Positions 6,258 to 12,651 of a stretch of 13,688 nt of DNA are shown here, piece after piece. The notes under the pieces are model-generated. The model saw nothing but the letters and a program-made list of their open reading frames with translations, did not search any database and was not told where the DNA came from. The DNA is taken from positions 1 through 13,688 of the forward strand of contig MEHH01000041.1 of NCBI GenBank assembly GCA_001940755.1. The letters run 5' to 3'. The stretch's first letter is position 1. Each line of letters opens with the position of its first letter. A program made the translations under genes and the position numbers. Source of the DNA: Candidatus Heimdallarchaeota archaeon AB_125 (lineage in GTDB: Archaea; Asgardarchaeota; Heimdallarchaeia; Heimdallarchaeales; Heimdallarchaeaceae).

Positions 6258-7445
6258 CTAATACTCTAATCCCAATTCCCATAATAATCTTCGATATATG
6301 TCAAACCAAAATGGTTTATCCTGGAAGAAGGTTCTTGCTCCGAAGTTAGAGAAGAGTATAAATCCACATTTGCTATCTGGATCAAACAATGCTAATGTTG
6401 AGATTCCCACATCTCCACCGGAATGTGAAGGATAAAATGGTTCAATATTAGCAGACCACTCTGTGTAATACCACCCTAAAGCTTGTCCTTCATCTATCTC
6501 AGGAAATTGTACAGTAAGAACCTCATCTACAGTTGTCTCGTTTAGAATTCTATCCGTACCAAGAATTCCTCTATTCATGTACATCTGAATAAACTTACCG
6601 TAATCGAGTATGTTTGTTTTGAGTGATCCATCAGGATAAGTAGGAAATCCGTAGTGATTATATTTGATGTATTCACCCTTAGAATATTCATAATTATAAG
6701 TAAGTAAACTCTCATTTACTTCCGAAATAAACCAACCTGTAGCATCCATTTCAAGTGGAGTAAAGATATTATCCTTACAGTATACATTGAAGGGAATCCC
6801 TTTAATCACTTCAACTAAATAACCTAGTAGTCCAAATCCTGTATTACTATAGTAGTATGTCTCTCCAGGAGCATATTCTAAGAAGTTAATTTCAGGAAAA
6901 TAGAACTGACCATTTGGTGAGAAAGTCTCGTTAAGAAAGCCCCCCAAACTCCAAGGGGAATCTCCTCCAGCTGGAAGAGTGTAAGTACTGTCGAGAACAT
7001 CCCAATTATCAATAATACTTGAAGTATGAGTTAAGAGCATTCGAGCAGTGATTGGTATGGAAGAATGATTAGGATTTCTAATGGAGAATGGAAAGAAAGT
7101 ATCCAAGTCCTCATCAAGATCTAAAAGACCTTCCTCAACCAATCTCATAACAGCTGTTGTTGTTACGGTTTTAGATATAGAAGCAATCATAAACAGAGTT
7201 TCATTTGTTACTTGAATTTCATTCTCTAAATCAGCATAACCATAATATCCTTCCCAAGATAGCTGTCCATCTTTTATTAATCCAACTGCCAAACCAACAT
7301 AATGACCGTTTTTCATCTTTCTCTGAATGAATTTATCCAAACCGGTCCAAGTGTTAGTAATAAGAAGATGACACAGAAATGGGGTTACTAATGCTATAAG
7401 TATAATAGGTATTGACACAAGTATGATTTTTGTTCTTTTCTTCAT
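6258..7445 (-). CDS. Membrane-anchored beta-lactamase-family serine hydrolase
   Basis: A 395-residue serine hydrolase of the class C beta-lactamase/S12 fold. Residues 1-6 (MKKRTK) are basic, followed by a hydrophobic segment at 7-29, an uncleaved signal anchor or signal peptide that would place the catalytic domain outside the cell. All three active-site motifs are intact: SxxK as Ser89-Ile-Ser-Lys92; YxN as Tyr199-Ser-Asn201 in 'ETYYYSNTGFGLLGY'; and 'SHSGGDVGIS' with His341-Ser-Gly343. 'MLLTHTSSI' (136-144) is the family landmark after the first motif. Its length is typical for the family. Likely acts on peptides or esters outside the cell; the real substrate is unknown since most archaea lack murein. 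ATG chosen: a TATA box lies 26 bases upstream and the anchor starts directly after it. Confidence 0.87.
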   Translation of the reverse strand: MKKRTKIILVSIPIILIALVTPFLCHLLITNTWTGLDKFIQRKMKNGHYVGLAVGLIKDGQLSWEGYYGYADLENEIQVTNETLFMIASISKTVTTTAVMRLVEEGLLDLDEDLDTFFPFSIRNPNHSSIPITARMLLTHTSSIIDNWDVLDSTYTLPAGGDSPWSLGGFLNETFSPNGQFYFPEINFLEYAPGETYYYSNTGFGLLGYLVEVIKGIPFNVYCKDNIFTPLEMDATGWFISEVNESLLTYNYEYSKGEYIKYNHYGFPTYPDGSLKTNILDYGKFIQMYMNRGILGTDRILNETTVDEVLTVQFPEIDEGQALGWYYTEWSANIEPFYPSHSGGDVGISTLALFDPDSKCGFILFSNFGARTFFQDKPFWFDIYRRLLWELGLEY

Positions 7446-7466
7446 ACCATACCTAAGTTCATTATT

Positions 7467-7476
7467 GTATTTAAAG
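7467..7476 (-). promoter_or_regulatory. TATA box of the membrane-anchored hydrolase
   Basis: The minus strand reads CTTTAAATAC centred 26 bases before the ATG at 7445, so the gene is probably transcribed separately from the TIGR04076-like pair 77 bases upstream, with a leaderless message. Confidence 0.5.
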
Positions 7477-7522
7477 ATTAATCATTATTCTGATTAGGAT
7501 GATATTAAAATTTCAAATCTTA

Positions 7523-7837
7523 CTACTCTTTAATTCTTTCCAGTTTAAAGATTACGGGCCTCAGTCCATCTGGACATACACCAAAAGATTTTCCTTCTCC
7601 TATCGTTTCAGGATATCCTCCACCCCATGTAAGAAGATGAGCATCCTTGAAAATACTGTTCCAAGCATGAGGGCAGAAACCTTCTGGTTTATTTCCCGAT
7701 CCATCTGATATAAATTCACTTCCTTCCTTCATTGAACAACTTGATACAGTTTTCCCAGACACAAGAGTGTAATCGTGTCCGAAAATATCTTTTGGTAAAA
7801 ACTGTTTCATAACAGTAATTTTTACTTTACTTCTCAC
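7523..7837 (-). CDS. TIGR04076-like small protein (second of tandem pair)
   Basis: A 104-residue protein that I recognise as a member of the uncharacterised TIGR04076 family (about 90-100 residues, archaea and anaerobic bacteria). Shared with the neighbouring copy: 'KVKxTVxKxFxPKxxFGH' at the start, three Cys at matching places (34, 55, 88 here), 'KPExFC', 'LLTxG', and the C-terminal 'DGLRPVIFKLERI'. The longest frame starts at a GTG at 7846 that overlaps the preceding stop, but AGGTGAT (7842-7848), a seven-base match to the archaeal anti-Shine-Dalgarno, sits four bases before a GTG at 7837. That start also aligns with the paralogue's Met, so I use 7837. No signal peptide or membrane segment. 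The conserved Cys suggest metal or redox chemistry, but the function is unknown. Confidence 0.8.
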   Translation of the reverse strand: MRSKVKITVMKQFLPKDIFGHDYTLVSGKTVSSCSMKEGSEFISDGSGNKPEGFCPHAWNSIFKDAHLLTWGGGYPETIGEGKSFGVCPDGLRPVIFKLERIKE

Positions 7838-7841
7838 TTCT

Positions 7842-7848
7842 ATCACCT
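7842..7848 (-). promoter_or_regulatory. Shine-Dalgarno site deciding a GTG start
   Basis: AGGTGAT on the minus strand overlaps the upstream gene's stop codon and lies four bases before GTG 7837, equivalent to about eight bases from a GGAGG core. This fits translational coupling of the tandem pair and excludes the overlapping GTG at 7846, which it covers. Confidence 0.65.
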
Positions 7849-8151
7849 ATCTATTCTTTCTAGTTGAAAGCAAACTGGTCTTGCTCCATCTGTACAACTG
7901 CTATAAATTATTCCGGGTGGTGTCCATTCTACGTCCTCACCTGAAGTTAAGAGTTCTATATCTTTGACTACTGTTTTCCATCCCCAACCACAGAATTTTT
8001 CAGGTTTTTCTAAATTCTCTATAATGAATTCTTCTCCTTCATCAAAGACATAACAAGTAGGTACAATATCACCTCTAGGATAAGTTATTTCATGACCAAA
8101 AACTTCCTTTGGATTAAATTTCTTTATCACAGTTACTTTTACTTTTGTCAT
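7843..8151 (-). CDS. TIGR04076-like small protein (first of tandem pair)
   Basis: A 102-residue cytoplasmic protein, the upstream member of the pair and clearly homologous to the next gene along its whole length. Cys33, Cys54 and Cys86 match the three conserved Cys of the copy; Cys94 is extra. 'FGHEITYPRGDIVPTC' (18-33), 'KPEKFCGWGWKTVVKD' (49-64) and 'CTDGARPVCFQLERI' (86-100) carry the family pattern. The ATG is preceded by GAGG (8158-8161) six bases upstream. The pair forms a short operon with about five bases between the genes, so the products may work together or form a mixed oligomer. No function has been assigned to the family that I know of. Confidence 0.82.
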   Translation of the reverse strand: MTKVKVTVIKKFNPKEVFGHEITYPRGDIVPTCYVFDEGEEFIIENLEKPEKFCGWGWKTVVKDIELLTSGEDVEWTPPGIIYSSCTDGARPVCFQLERIDR

Positions 8152-8212
8152 TACAATCCTCTTCCTTTTTGAAAAAACTAATTCTAAGATTTACATAAAA
8201 CACCTAGAAGCA

Positions 8213-8220
8213 CTTATAAG
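8213..8220 (-). promoter_or_regulatory. Putative TATA box for the TIGR04076-like pair
   Basis: CTTATAAG is self-complementary and centred 65 bases before the ATG at 8151, predicting a leader of about 40 bases with the GAGG site. It sits between AGAAG and CTTCT arms (8206-8226), an imperfect inverted repeat that could be an operator over the box. The rest of the 243-base gap (8152-8394) holds nothing I recognise. Confidence 0.35.
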
Positions 8221-8394
8221 ACTTCTCAAGTTAATGAGGAAGAGTATAGATTATAGAGAACTCCTGAGAGGAACATGTATTTGTAATATTTCTCTCTGTC
8301 CATTTGAGTTTCAAATCCTGTGCTTATATGTTAAACACAAAAAATACATGTAAAACCGATAAATTTACAGCTTTCGCGTTTCAGATGGTTTATA

Positions 8395-8727
8395 TCACTC
8401 TATTTTGTTATTATTCTTCAAAAGATCTAAATGTTTCTCATTAAGAAAGAAATCTTCAAGTTTGACCCATGATGTTTTTACTAGAATAGGAAAATCATAT
8501 GATAGAAGAGAAGAACATCTGTGTTTGGAATCTAAAAATGTTTCAGGATACCCTATTTCACCACAAAGAAGACATACTCTCCATCTTGCAGACGACATAG
8601 ATAGCTTTTGATATGTTTCAGAGTAAAGTGATACTCCCTCTTCAAAAGGAATCTTTGATAAAATAGAGCAGTATTTTTTGGCAATTGATCTTATTAGTTC
8701 TTTTTTCCTATCGGTAATGTCTGGCAT
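8395..8727 (-). CDS. Small CCHC zinc-ribbon protein, unrecognised family (copy A)
   Basis: A 110-residue protein from the ATG at 8727. I do not recognise the family, but it is plainly paralogous to the gene at 9847-10287: both begin 'xPDITDxxKxxIRxIAxxY', continue 'xFxEGxxLYxxTxxKLxxxxA', then 'RW' and a Cys-x2-Cys-Gly, a variable loop, a second half-site His-x-Cys (KHRC), and 'DFPxLxKTSWxKLxxFFLxxxH'. The C-x2-C...H-x-C set looks like one zinc site. The frame can start at an ATG at 8781, one base after the preceding stop, but the extra 18 residues are not conserved in the paralogue, whereas Met at 8727 aligns with its start. It is the third gene of the 9703-8395 operon. It might bind nucleic acid or protein; that is a guess. 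Confidence 0.68.
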   Translation of the reverse strand: MPDITDRKKELIRSIAKKYCSILSKIPFEEGVSLYSETYQKLSMSSARWRVCLLCGEIGYPETFLDSKHRCSSLLSYDFPILVKTSWVKLEDFFLNEKHLDLLKNNNKIE

Positions 8728-8782
8728 ATTACATCTCTCTACCTTAAGTGAAAAAAATGAAAGAAGATTCCAAATAGACATA

Positions 8783-9061
8783 CTATTGTCTGAAATCTTC
8801 AGCTTGAAAAATTCCTAAGGGATAAATTCCTTCAGTAGGCAAATTGGGAATCTTATCTATGATTGCTTTAATAGCATCAACATTTTTCGCATCCCATTGA
8901 CAGAGAATCTTTGTAATGTGACCCTCATCGTTTAAAATTGCCCAACTCTTAACCCAGTAAGCATCAGCATTGCAGTGAGCTTTAACTCCTTGACCTAAAG
9001 GAGTTGCAGCATCTACAGGGGCTGGTTCTGGGAAGGGGTGTATTGCTAGAAATTTTGGCAT
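8783..9061 (-). CDS. Small alpha/beta protein, possibly DUF4242/nickel-binding-like
   Basis: A 92-residue cytoplasmic protein, the second gene of the operon, 18 bases after the secreted-protein gene. Its order of elements (strand 'PKFLAIHPF', 'DAYWVKSWAILND', 'KILCQWDAKNVDAIKAIIDK', 'PTEGIYPLGIF') resembles the small ferredoxin-like proteins of the DUF4242 or SCO4226 nickel-binding type, which form dimeric alpha/beta barrels: a W-x-x-S strand, a Cys-x-Trp/Tyr-x-A strand and a helix after it. His30-adjacent Cys (29-30 region) and Cys54 could be functional. The match is by pattern from memory and is uncertain. AGGAAGTGA, an imperfect Shine-Dalgarno sequence, sits six bases before the ATG and supports the start. 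Confidence 0.72.
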   Translation of the reverse strand: MPKFLAIHPFPEPAPVDAATPLGQGVKAHCNADAYWVKSWAILNDEGHITKILCQWDAKNVDAIKAIIDKIPNLPTEGIYPLGIFQAEDFRQ

Positions 9062-9079
9062 TTCATTTCACTTCCTTTG

Positions 9080-9703
9080 TTAAATTATATTGAAATTTAT
9101 GTTAGCATAGTCGTAGATCATCAGACCAATACCAGGGATATCGATGTAGAAGATTGTTTCAAGATTATATGTACCTCGATCTAGTTCGCAAGGTTTGTAT
9201 AGTGTTCCTTCATTATACCACCATAATATTTCATCTCCATACAATGGAAGAATATAGAATTGTCCTCTCTTAAGTGGTGTTGTAATAATATCAAGTTCTT
9301 CTCCATTTAAGTAGTAACTTGCAGAGAACCAGGACATGAAATATTTGCATCCTTCATTGAGATTATCATATGTAAAACCGAAGTAACTTGCCCAGAAGTT
9401 TAAATCCATTTCAGATATTAAATAACTTGACCAAATTCCTTTGGCATCTTCATAACGTAAAACTTGATCATCTATCCAAGGAACAATTCTCCCGTCCATA
9501 CCTCTTAAAATTGCTGGTAAGTGTGTAGCGTCGAGCTCATTTTGTCCTTGTAGTGTAATAGCCATTCCACCATTGTAGTATGCGTTAAAACTAGCTTTTA
9601 CATTGCCATAAGTTATATAATCAGTAGCATTAGCTAGTGATCCAGTTGCAAAGCAAAGAATGCTAAATGTGCCGAGTAAGAATATTGCGTTTTTCTTTTT
9701 CAT
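9080..9703 (-). CDS. Secreted protein of unknown function
   Basis: A 207-residue protein with a clear Sec signal peptide: MKKKN, a hydrophobic core (about 6-18), and a likely cleavage after Ala26 in 'GSLANATDY'. The mature part (about 181 residues) is rich in aromatic residues and has no later membrane helix, so it should be released or surface-bound. It includes 'ILRGMDGRIVPWIDDQVLRY' and 'FWASYFGFTYDN'; Cys118 and Cys172 could form a disulfide. I do not recognise a family. It leads a three-gene operon with cytoplasmic partners, which is unusual for a simple surface protein. A strong GGAGGTTA Shine-Dalgarno sequence (9708-9715) lies close before the ATG. The promoter carries two perfect palindromes. 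Confidence 0.78.
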   Translation of the reverse strand: MKKKNAIFLLGTFSILCFATGSLANATDYITYGNVKASFNAYYNGGMAITLQGQNELDATHLPAILRGMDGRIVPWIDDQVLRYEDAKGIWSSYLISEMDLNFWASYFGFTYDNLNEGCKYFMSWFSASYYLNGEELDIITTPLKRGQFYILPLYGDEILWWYNEGTLYKPCELDRGTYNLETIFYIDIPGIGLMIYDYANINFNII

Positions 9704-9707
9704 TTTT

Positions 9708-9715
9708 TAACCTCC
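9708..9715 (-). promoter_or_regulatory. Strong Shine-Dalgarno site
   Basis: GGAGGTTA on the minus strand ends four bases before the ATG at 9703. It implies a leadered message, unlike the leaderless single genes nearby, and agrees with a start of transcription well upstream. Confidence 0.7.
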
Positions 9716-9742
9716 AAATGAATATATGGAACAAAACATGAC

Positions 9743-9754
9743 ACACATATGTGT
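9743..9754. promoter_or_regulatory. Palindrome 1, putative operator
   Basis: ACACATATGTGT is a perfect 12-base palindrome in the leader/promoter of the secreted-protein operon, centred 23 bases from palindrome 2, about two helical turns. It shares the half-site CACAT/ATGTG with it. Transcribed, it could also form a hairpin in the leader. Confidence 0.5.
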
Positions 9755-9764
9755 CTTGTTTCGC

Positions 9765-9778
9765 CACATATATATGTG
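9765..9778. promoter_or_regulatory. Palindrome 2, putative operator at the transcription start
   Basis: CACATATATATGTG is a perfect 14-base palindrome. It is centred 25 bases downstream of the TATA box at 9792-9800, so on the predicted start of transcription. A regulator bound here would block RNA polymerase. Alternatively the internal ATATATAT is itself the TATA box, which would put the start at palindrome 1. Confidence 0.52.
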
Positions 9779-9791
9779 ACAATAACAGATA

Positions 9792-9800
9792 CATATAAAA
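9792..9800 (-). promoter_or_regulatory. TATA box of the secreted-protein operon
   Basis: The minus strand reads CCTTTTATATG, preceded by GAGAAAC, which resembles a purine-rich BRE. Start of transcription is expected near 9771, with a leader of about 68 bases. Confidence 0.45.
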
Positions 9801-9846
9801 GGGTTTCTCAAAAATTGAAGGTTAATTTAAAAACAGAGGGAGAAAA

Positions 9847-10287
9847 TTATACGCGTTCTTTCTCAGTTGCAGGAATCTTCGCTTCTTCTAATTCCTTAGT
9901 TTCCTTTGATATCTCAGTAACCAAGGTCAGTGAGGGGAGTTTATCTATGCCTGCTTCTTTCATGAATTTTATGTGAGTATTCGTCAAAAAGAATTCCTTT
10001 AGTTTATACCACGATGTTTTAATGAGAACCGGAAAATCTTGTACATCTAACAAACATTGGTGTTTTTCTACTTCTTCTCCTTCCCTTAAATCTTTCTTGG
10101 TTTTGATCTTTATTATATCTCCACACTTTAAGCAGTATTTCCACCTTGCTGGATGTATGTTTAGCTTCTCATTTGTTTTCACATAGAGAATCAATCCTTC
10201 GTTAAAAGAAATTCTCCAAATAGAGACAGCATATTGCCTTGCAATCTCTCTAATTTGTGATTTTTCAGCATCAGTTATATCGGGCAA
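9847..10287 (-). CDS. Small CCHC zinc-ribbon protein, unrecognised family (copy B)
   Basis: A 146-residue paralogue of the 8395 gene. The conserved block runs 'LPDITDAEKSQIREIARQYA', 'RW', 'CLKCG', a longer charged loop, 'KHQC', then 'DFPVLIKTSWYKLKEFFLTN'. It has about 35 extra C-terminal residues rich in Glu and Lys. The longest frame starts at 10515, but its first 76 residues lie antisense over the promoter and 5' end of the TPR gene and match nothing in copy A. A TTG at 10287 aligns exactly with copy A's Met, has AGGA six bases upstream (and AGGAG ten bases upstream), and sits below a TATA box at 10324-10334. An ATG at 10326 is a less likely alternative, as it overlaps that TATA box. Function unknown; the CCHC site probably binds zinc. 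Confidence 0.68.
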   Translation of the reverse strand: MPDITDAEKSQIREIARQYAVSIWRISFNEGLILYVKTNEKLNIHPARWKYCLKCGDIIKIKTKKDLREGEEVEKHQCLLDVQDFPVLIKTSWYKLKEFFLTNTHIKFMKEAGIDKLPSLTLVTEISKETKELEEAKIPATEKERV

Positions 10288-10323
10288 TGAAAATCCTGCT
10301 CCTATGTGTACTAGAATTTGACA

Positions 10324-10334
10324 CATATAATAAA
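10324..10334 (-). promoter_or_regulatory. TATA box for zinc-ribbon copy B
   Basis: The minus strand reads TTTATTATATG, predicting a start of transcription near 10304 and a short leader containing AGGAGCAGGA before the TTG at 10287. It supports rejecting the longer start at 10515. Confidence 0.42.
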
Positions 10335-10396
10335 TCTTCCGTATTACATAGTTTAAGTTATTTGGAGAATCAAATTGTCTCAAATTTTCAGAAAAC

Positions 10397-10405
10397 ATTA
10401 TAAAA
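10397..10405 (+). promoter_or_regulatory. TATA box of the TPR gene
   Basis: ATTATAAAA is centred 47 bases before the ATG at 10448, predicting a leader of about 20 bases. It lies in a 160-base divergent gap with the zinc-ribbon copy B promoter. Confidence 0.42.
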
Positions 10406-10447
10406 CTTGAAGAGTAAACATTGTGATTGAATAGTTGATAAAGCAAG

Positions 10448-12370
10448 ATGAAAGGAGTTTTCTTAAAAGAGCTAGAAGAGATAGAATCGCTTATAAATAG
10501 TGGTAAGTATGACAAAGCTTTGAATCAGATTGATTTAGTATCATCTCAGGATGCAATTTCAGCAGAGGAGAAGATAAGCTGTACCATTTTTAAATACAGA
10601 ATTTATTCTGAATTATCTAAGTACGCTGAAGCTATAAAACTTGGTGAGAAAGCTTTTGAGGAAAGTCAAAAACTAAATAGTAAATTTCTAATGTTTGATT
10701 CTCTCATCTATTCTCCTTATATTTACTTTCTTGCAGGAGAATACGAATTGAGAAAGGAAAAAGTCAAACTTGCGGGTCAAATACTTGACTCTTTTGAAGA
10801 TAGAGATTCTTCAGACTTCTTTCTCCGAAAGGCTAGATTTCTTACTATGAAGAGTGATAGTTTTGAACAATCATTAGAAAATCTCGAAGAAAGCATAAAA
10901 ATTTCTACTAAATTTGGATTTGATAAAATATTAGTTGATTCATATCAAATGCTAGCTAATTCCTATATTTGGTCTGGAGAAATCACAAAATCGATTAGAT
11001 TAAATCAAAAAGCGTTAGATCTTTCTATGAAAATAGAATATTACTGGGGAATCAATTGTGCTATTCACGGTCTAGCTGTTAACTATATGCATAAAGGGGA
11101 GCTAGATTTAGCTCTAGACTATTTTCTTCGAGGTAAATCATTAATTGAAGATATTGATGATCCACATGGAGAGGCTTGTCTTTTCTTAGATCTTGGTTAT
11201 CTATATTGGTTAAAAAAGGATCTGAAATCAGCACTTGAATATTATAGAAAATCTGTCTCAATCTTTAAAGAAGCGAAAATTGTTAGCACTCGTCATTTAC
11301 CCTGGACTCTCTTTCGAATGAATTTGGTTCTTATTGAAATGGAAAAATATGAAGAAGCACATAAGAATCTTGAACAAATTGAACTCATGTTTCTAATGAA
11401 GGATAAACCAATCTTTAGATTAATCTATTATCTTGCAAAAGCTGTTCTTCTTAAAACTAATACAGACAATGAAAGCTGGGATGAAGCAACAATTTTACTG
11501 GAAAAGGTTGCTGAAGAAGAAATTGTGTATCTTGAGTTAAATGGTTTAGTAATCTTTAATCTATGTGATGTTTATCTCAAAGAAATACAAAAATCCAATG
11601 ATTTGGAGGTATTTGGAAAATTAAAAGACAGAATAATGAAATTGACAGAGATGGCTAGAGAACAAAAATCACACATTTTACTAATTCAAGCTCTCTTATT
11701 ACAATCAAAGTTAGAGCTTATTGACTTAGATATTGAAAGTAGCCAATCTTTATTAGAAAAAGCTCAAACTTTGGCAGAAGAAAAAGGAATTATTAAACTT
11801 GCCAAGGTTGTTTCAAATGAATATGATATTCTTTTAGATCAGTTGAGTACTTGGGAAGATATGTCAAAGTATTTGCCAAGCTTAGAGGAAAGATTTGAAT
11901 TCACCCATATAGAAGATTATCTCAACAGAATGATGAGAAATTATATCATACATGATGATGTAGTAGATGAAGAAGAGTCTCCACTGTTTTTCCTTATTCT
12001 TGATAAGAAAGGTTCAATACTCTTCTCTGAACTTTTCAACGATTTAGCACTTGAAGAAGAATTACTTCAAGAGATACTATCAGTCATTGCAAGTTTCAAA
12101 ACAAAAGAATCTTTGACTTCTGAAATAATCAAGCGAATAAAATTTAGAAACTATACAATTGCAATAAATCTTCAAGGAGATCAACTACTGGCATATGCTT
12201 TCATTGGAAAGTCTTATCATGCTTTAAAGAAGCTCAGATTACTAATAGATGAATTTAAGACCTTTACAAGCCAATGGAATGTTTTCTTTGAAAAAATAAA
12301 GGATAACAAAGAGTTAACATTCTCTGATAGGAAGCAACTATCTGAATATCTAGAAAGCATCTTTATGTGA
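10448..12370 (+). CDS. TPR-repeat protein with Asgard-type longin-like C-terminal domain
   Basis: A 640-residue soluble protein. Residues about 1-490 are a run of helical tetratricopeptide repeats, each with the spacing of Trp/Leu, Gly/Ala-Tyr and Ala: for example 'SGKYDKALNQIDLV', 'YWGINCAIHGLAVNYMHKGE', 'LDYFLRGKSLIEDI', 'GYLYWLKKDLKSALEYYRKS'. TPRs form a scaffold for binding partner proteins. Residues about 511-605 are a separate alpha/beta domain: strands 'SPLFFLILDKKGSILFSELF', a helix 'LEEELLQEILSVIASF', strands around 'FRNYTIAINLQ' and 'LLAYAFIG', and a helix 'SYHALKKLRLLIDEF'. This order resembles longin/roadblock-type domains, common in Asgard archaea next to small GTPases, so it may act in signalling or GTPase regulation. 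That role is inference. No membrane segment or signal peptide. Confidence 0.82.
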   Translation: MKGVFLKELEEIESLINSGKYDKALNQIDLVSSQDAISAEEKISCTIFKYRIYSELSKYAEAIKLGEKAFEESQKLNSKFLMFDSLIYSPYIYFLAGEYELRKEKVKLAGQILDSFEDRDSSDFFLRKARFLTMKSDSFEQSLENLEESIKISTKFGFDKILVDSYQMLANSYIWSGEITKSIRLNQKALDLSMKIEYYWGINCAIHGLAVNYMHKGELDLALDYFLRGKSLIEDIDDPHGEACLFLDLGYLYWLKKDLKSALEYYRKSVSIFKEAKIVSTRHLPWTLFRMNLVLIEMEKYEEAHKNLEQIELMFLMKDKPIFRLIYYLAKAVLLKTNTDNESWDEATILLEKVAEEEIVYLELNGLVIFNLCDVYLKEIQKSNDLEVFGKLKDRIMKLTEMAREQKSHILLIQALLLQSKLELIDLDIESSQSLLEKAQTLAEEKGIIKLAKVVSNEYDILLDQLSTWEDMSKYLPSLEERFEFTHIEDYLNRMMRNYIIHDDVVDEEESPLFFLILDKKGSILFSELFNDLALEEELLQEILSVIASFKTKESLTSEIIKRIKFRNYTIAINLQGDQLLAYAFIGKSYHALKKLRLLIDEFKTFTSQWNVFFEKIKDNKELTFSDRKQLSEYLESIFM

Positions 12371-12387
12371 AAAACAATACTATAACA

Positions 12388-12417
12388 TTTTTTAAAGCAG
12401 TAAAAATAGTTTTTTCC
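12388..12417 (+). terminator. T-tract terminator after the TPR gene
   Basis: Two T6 blocks (12388-12393 and 12410-12415) lie 18-45 bases past the stop, within the 74-base convergent gap before the stop at 12445. Confidence 0.4.
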
Positions 12418-12444
12418 TCTAAAAAAATTACTTTCCTATTTCTC

Positions 12445-12651
12445 TTAAACTTTTTTTGTTCGTATGACTTTGAGAACTACTCCTGAAGAAGTTGGATCTG
12501 GACAGCGAATGAATTTACCGGCCTTTAACCATTGTTCTGCGAGTTTTGGTATCTTGTGATAATCAATATACTTCTTTTCTAACTCATTCTTTTTTGGTTC
12601 TATCAGATTACTCTTCTTTATCAATATATTAGCTACTGAGGGGGGTTTCAT
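12445..12651 (-). CDS. Small basic protein of unknown function, overlapping the flavodoxin-like gene
   Basis: A 68-residue frame from the ATG at 12651, overlapping the last 23 bases of the flavodoxin-like gene in another frame, which is typical of translational coupling. The protein is Lys-rich, with a helical 'IPKLAEQWLKAGKFIRC' and 'PDPTSSGVVLKVIRTKKV' at the end, and one Cys. I do not recognise it. There is no Shine-Dalgarno sequence; a TTG at 12666 and a TTG at 12624 (after the flavodoxin stop) are other possible starts. The high Lys/Ile content fits the genome's coding style, but with so short a frame it may not be real. Confidence 0.45.
   Translation of the reverse strand: MKPPSVANILIKKSNLIEPKKNELEKKYIDYHKIPKLAEQWLKAGKFIRCPDPTSSGVVLKVIRTKKV

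Noticed and set aside
7499..7708. Plus-strand frame opposite the second TIGR04076-like gene
   Set aside because: Antisense to a family-conserved coding region; no homology or start signal.
8321..8345. A TTTCAAATCC stretch resembling a tRNA T-loop
   Set aside because: The bases on either side do not form a five-pair T stem, and no D-arm, anticodon arm or acceptor pairing can be drawn around it on either strand.
8727..8781. ATG at 8781 as the start of zinc-ribbon copy A
   Set aside because: It is one base after the previous stop, so reinitiation is possible, but the added residues are absent from the paralogue and have no Shine-Dalgarno sequence; not fully excluded.
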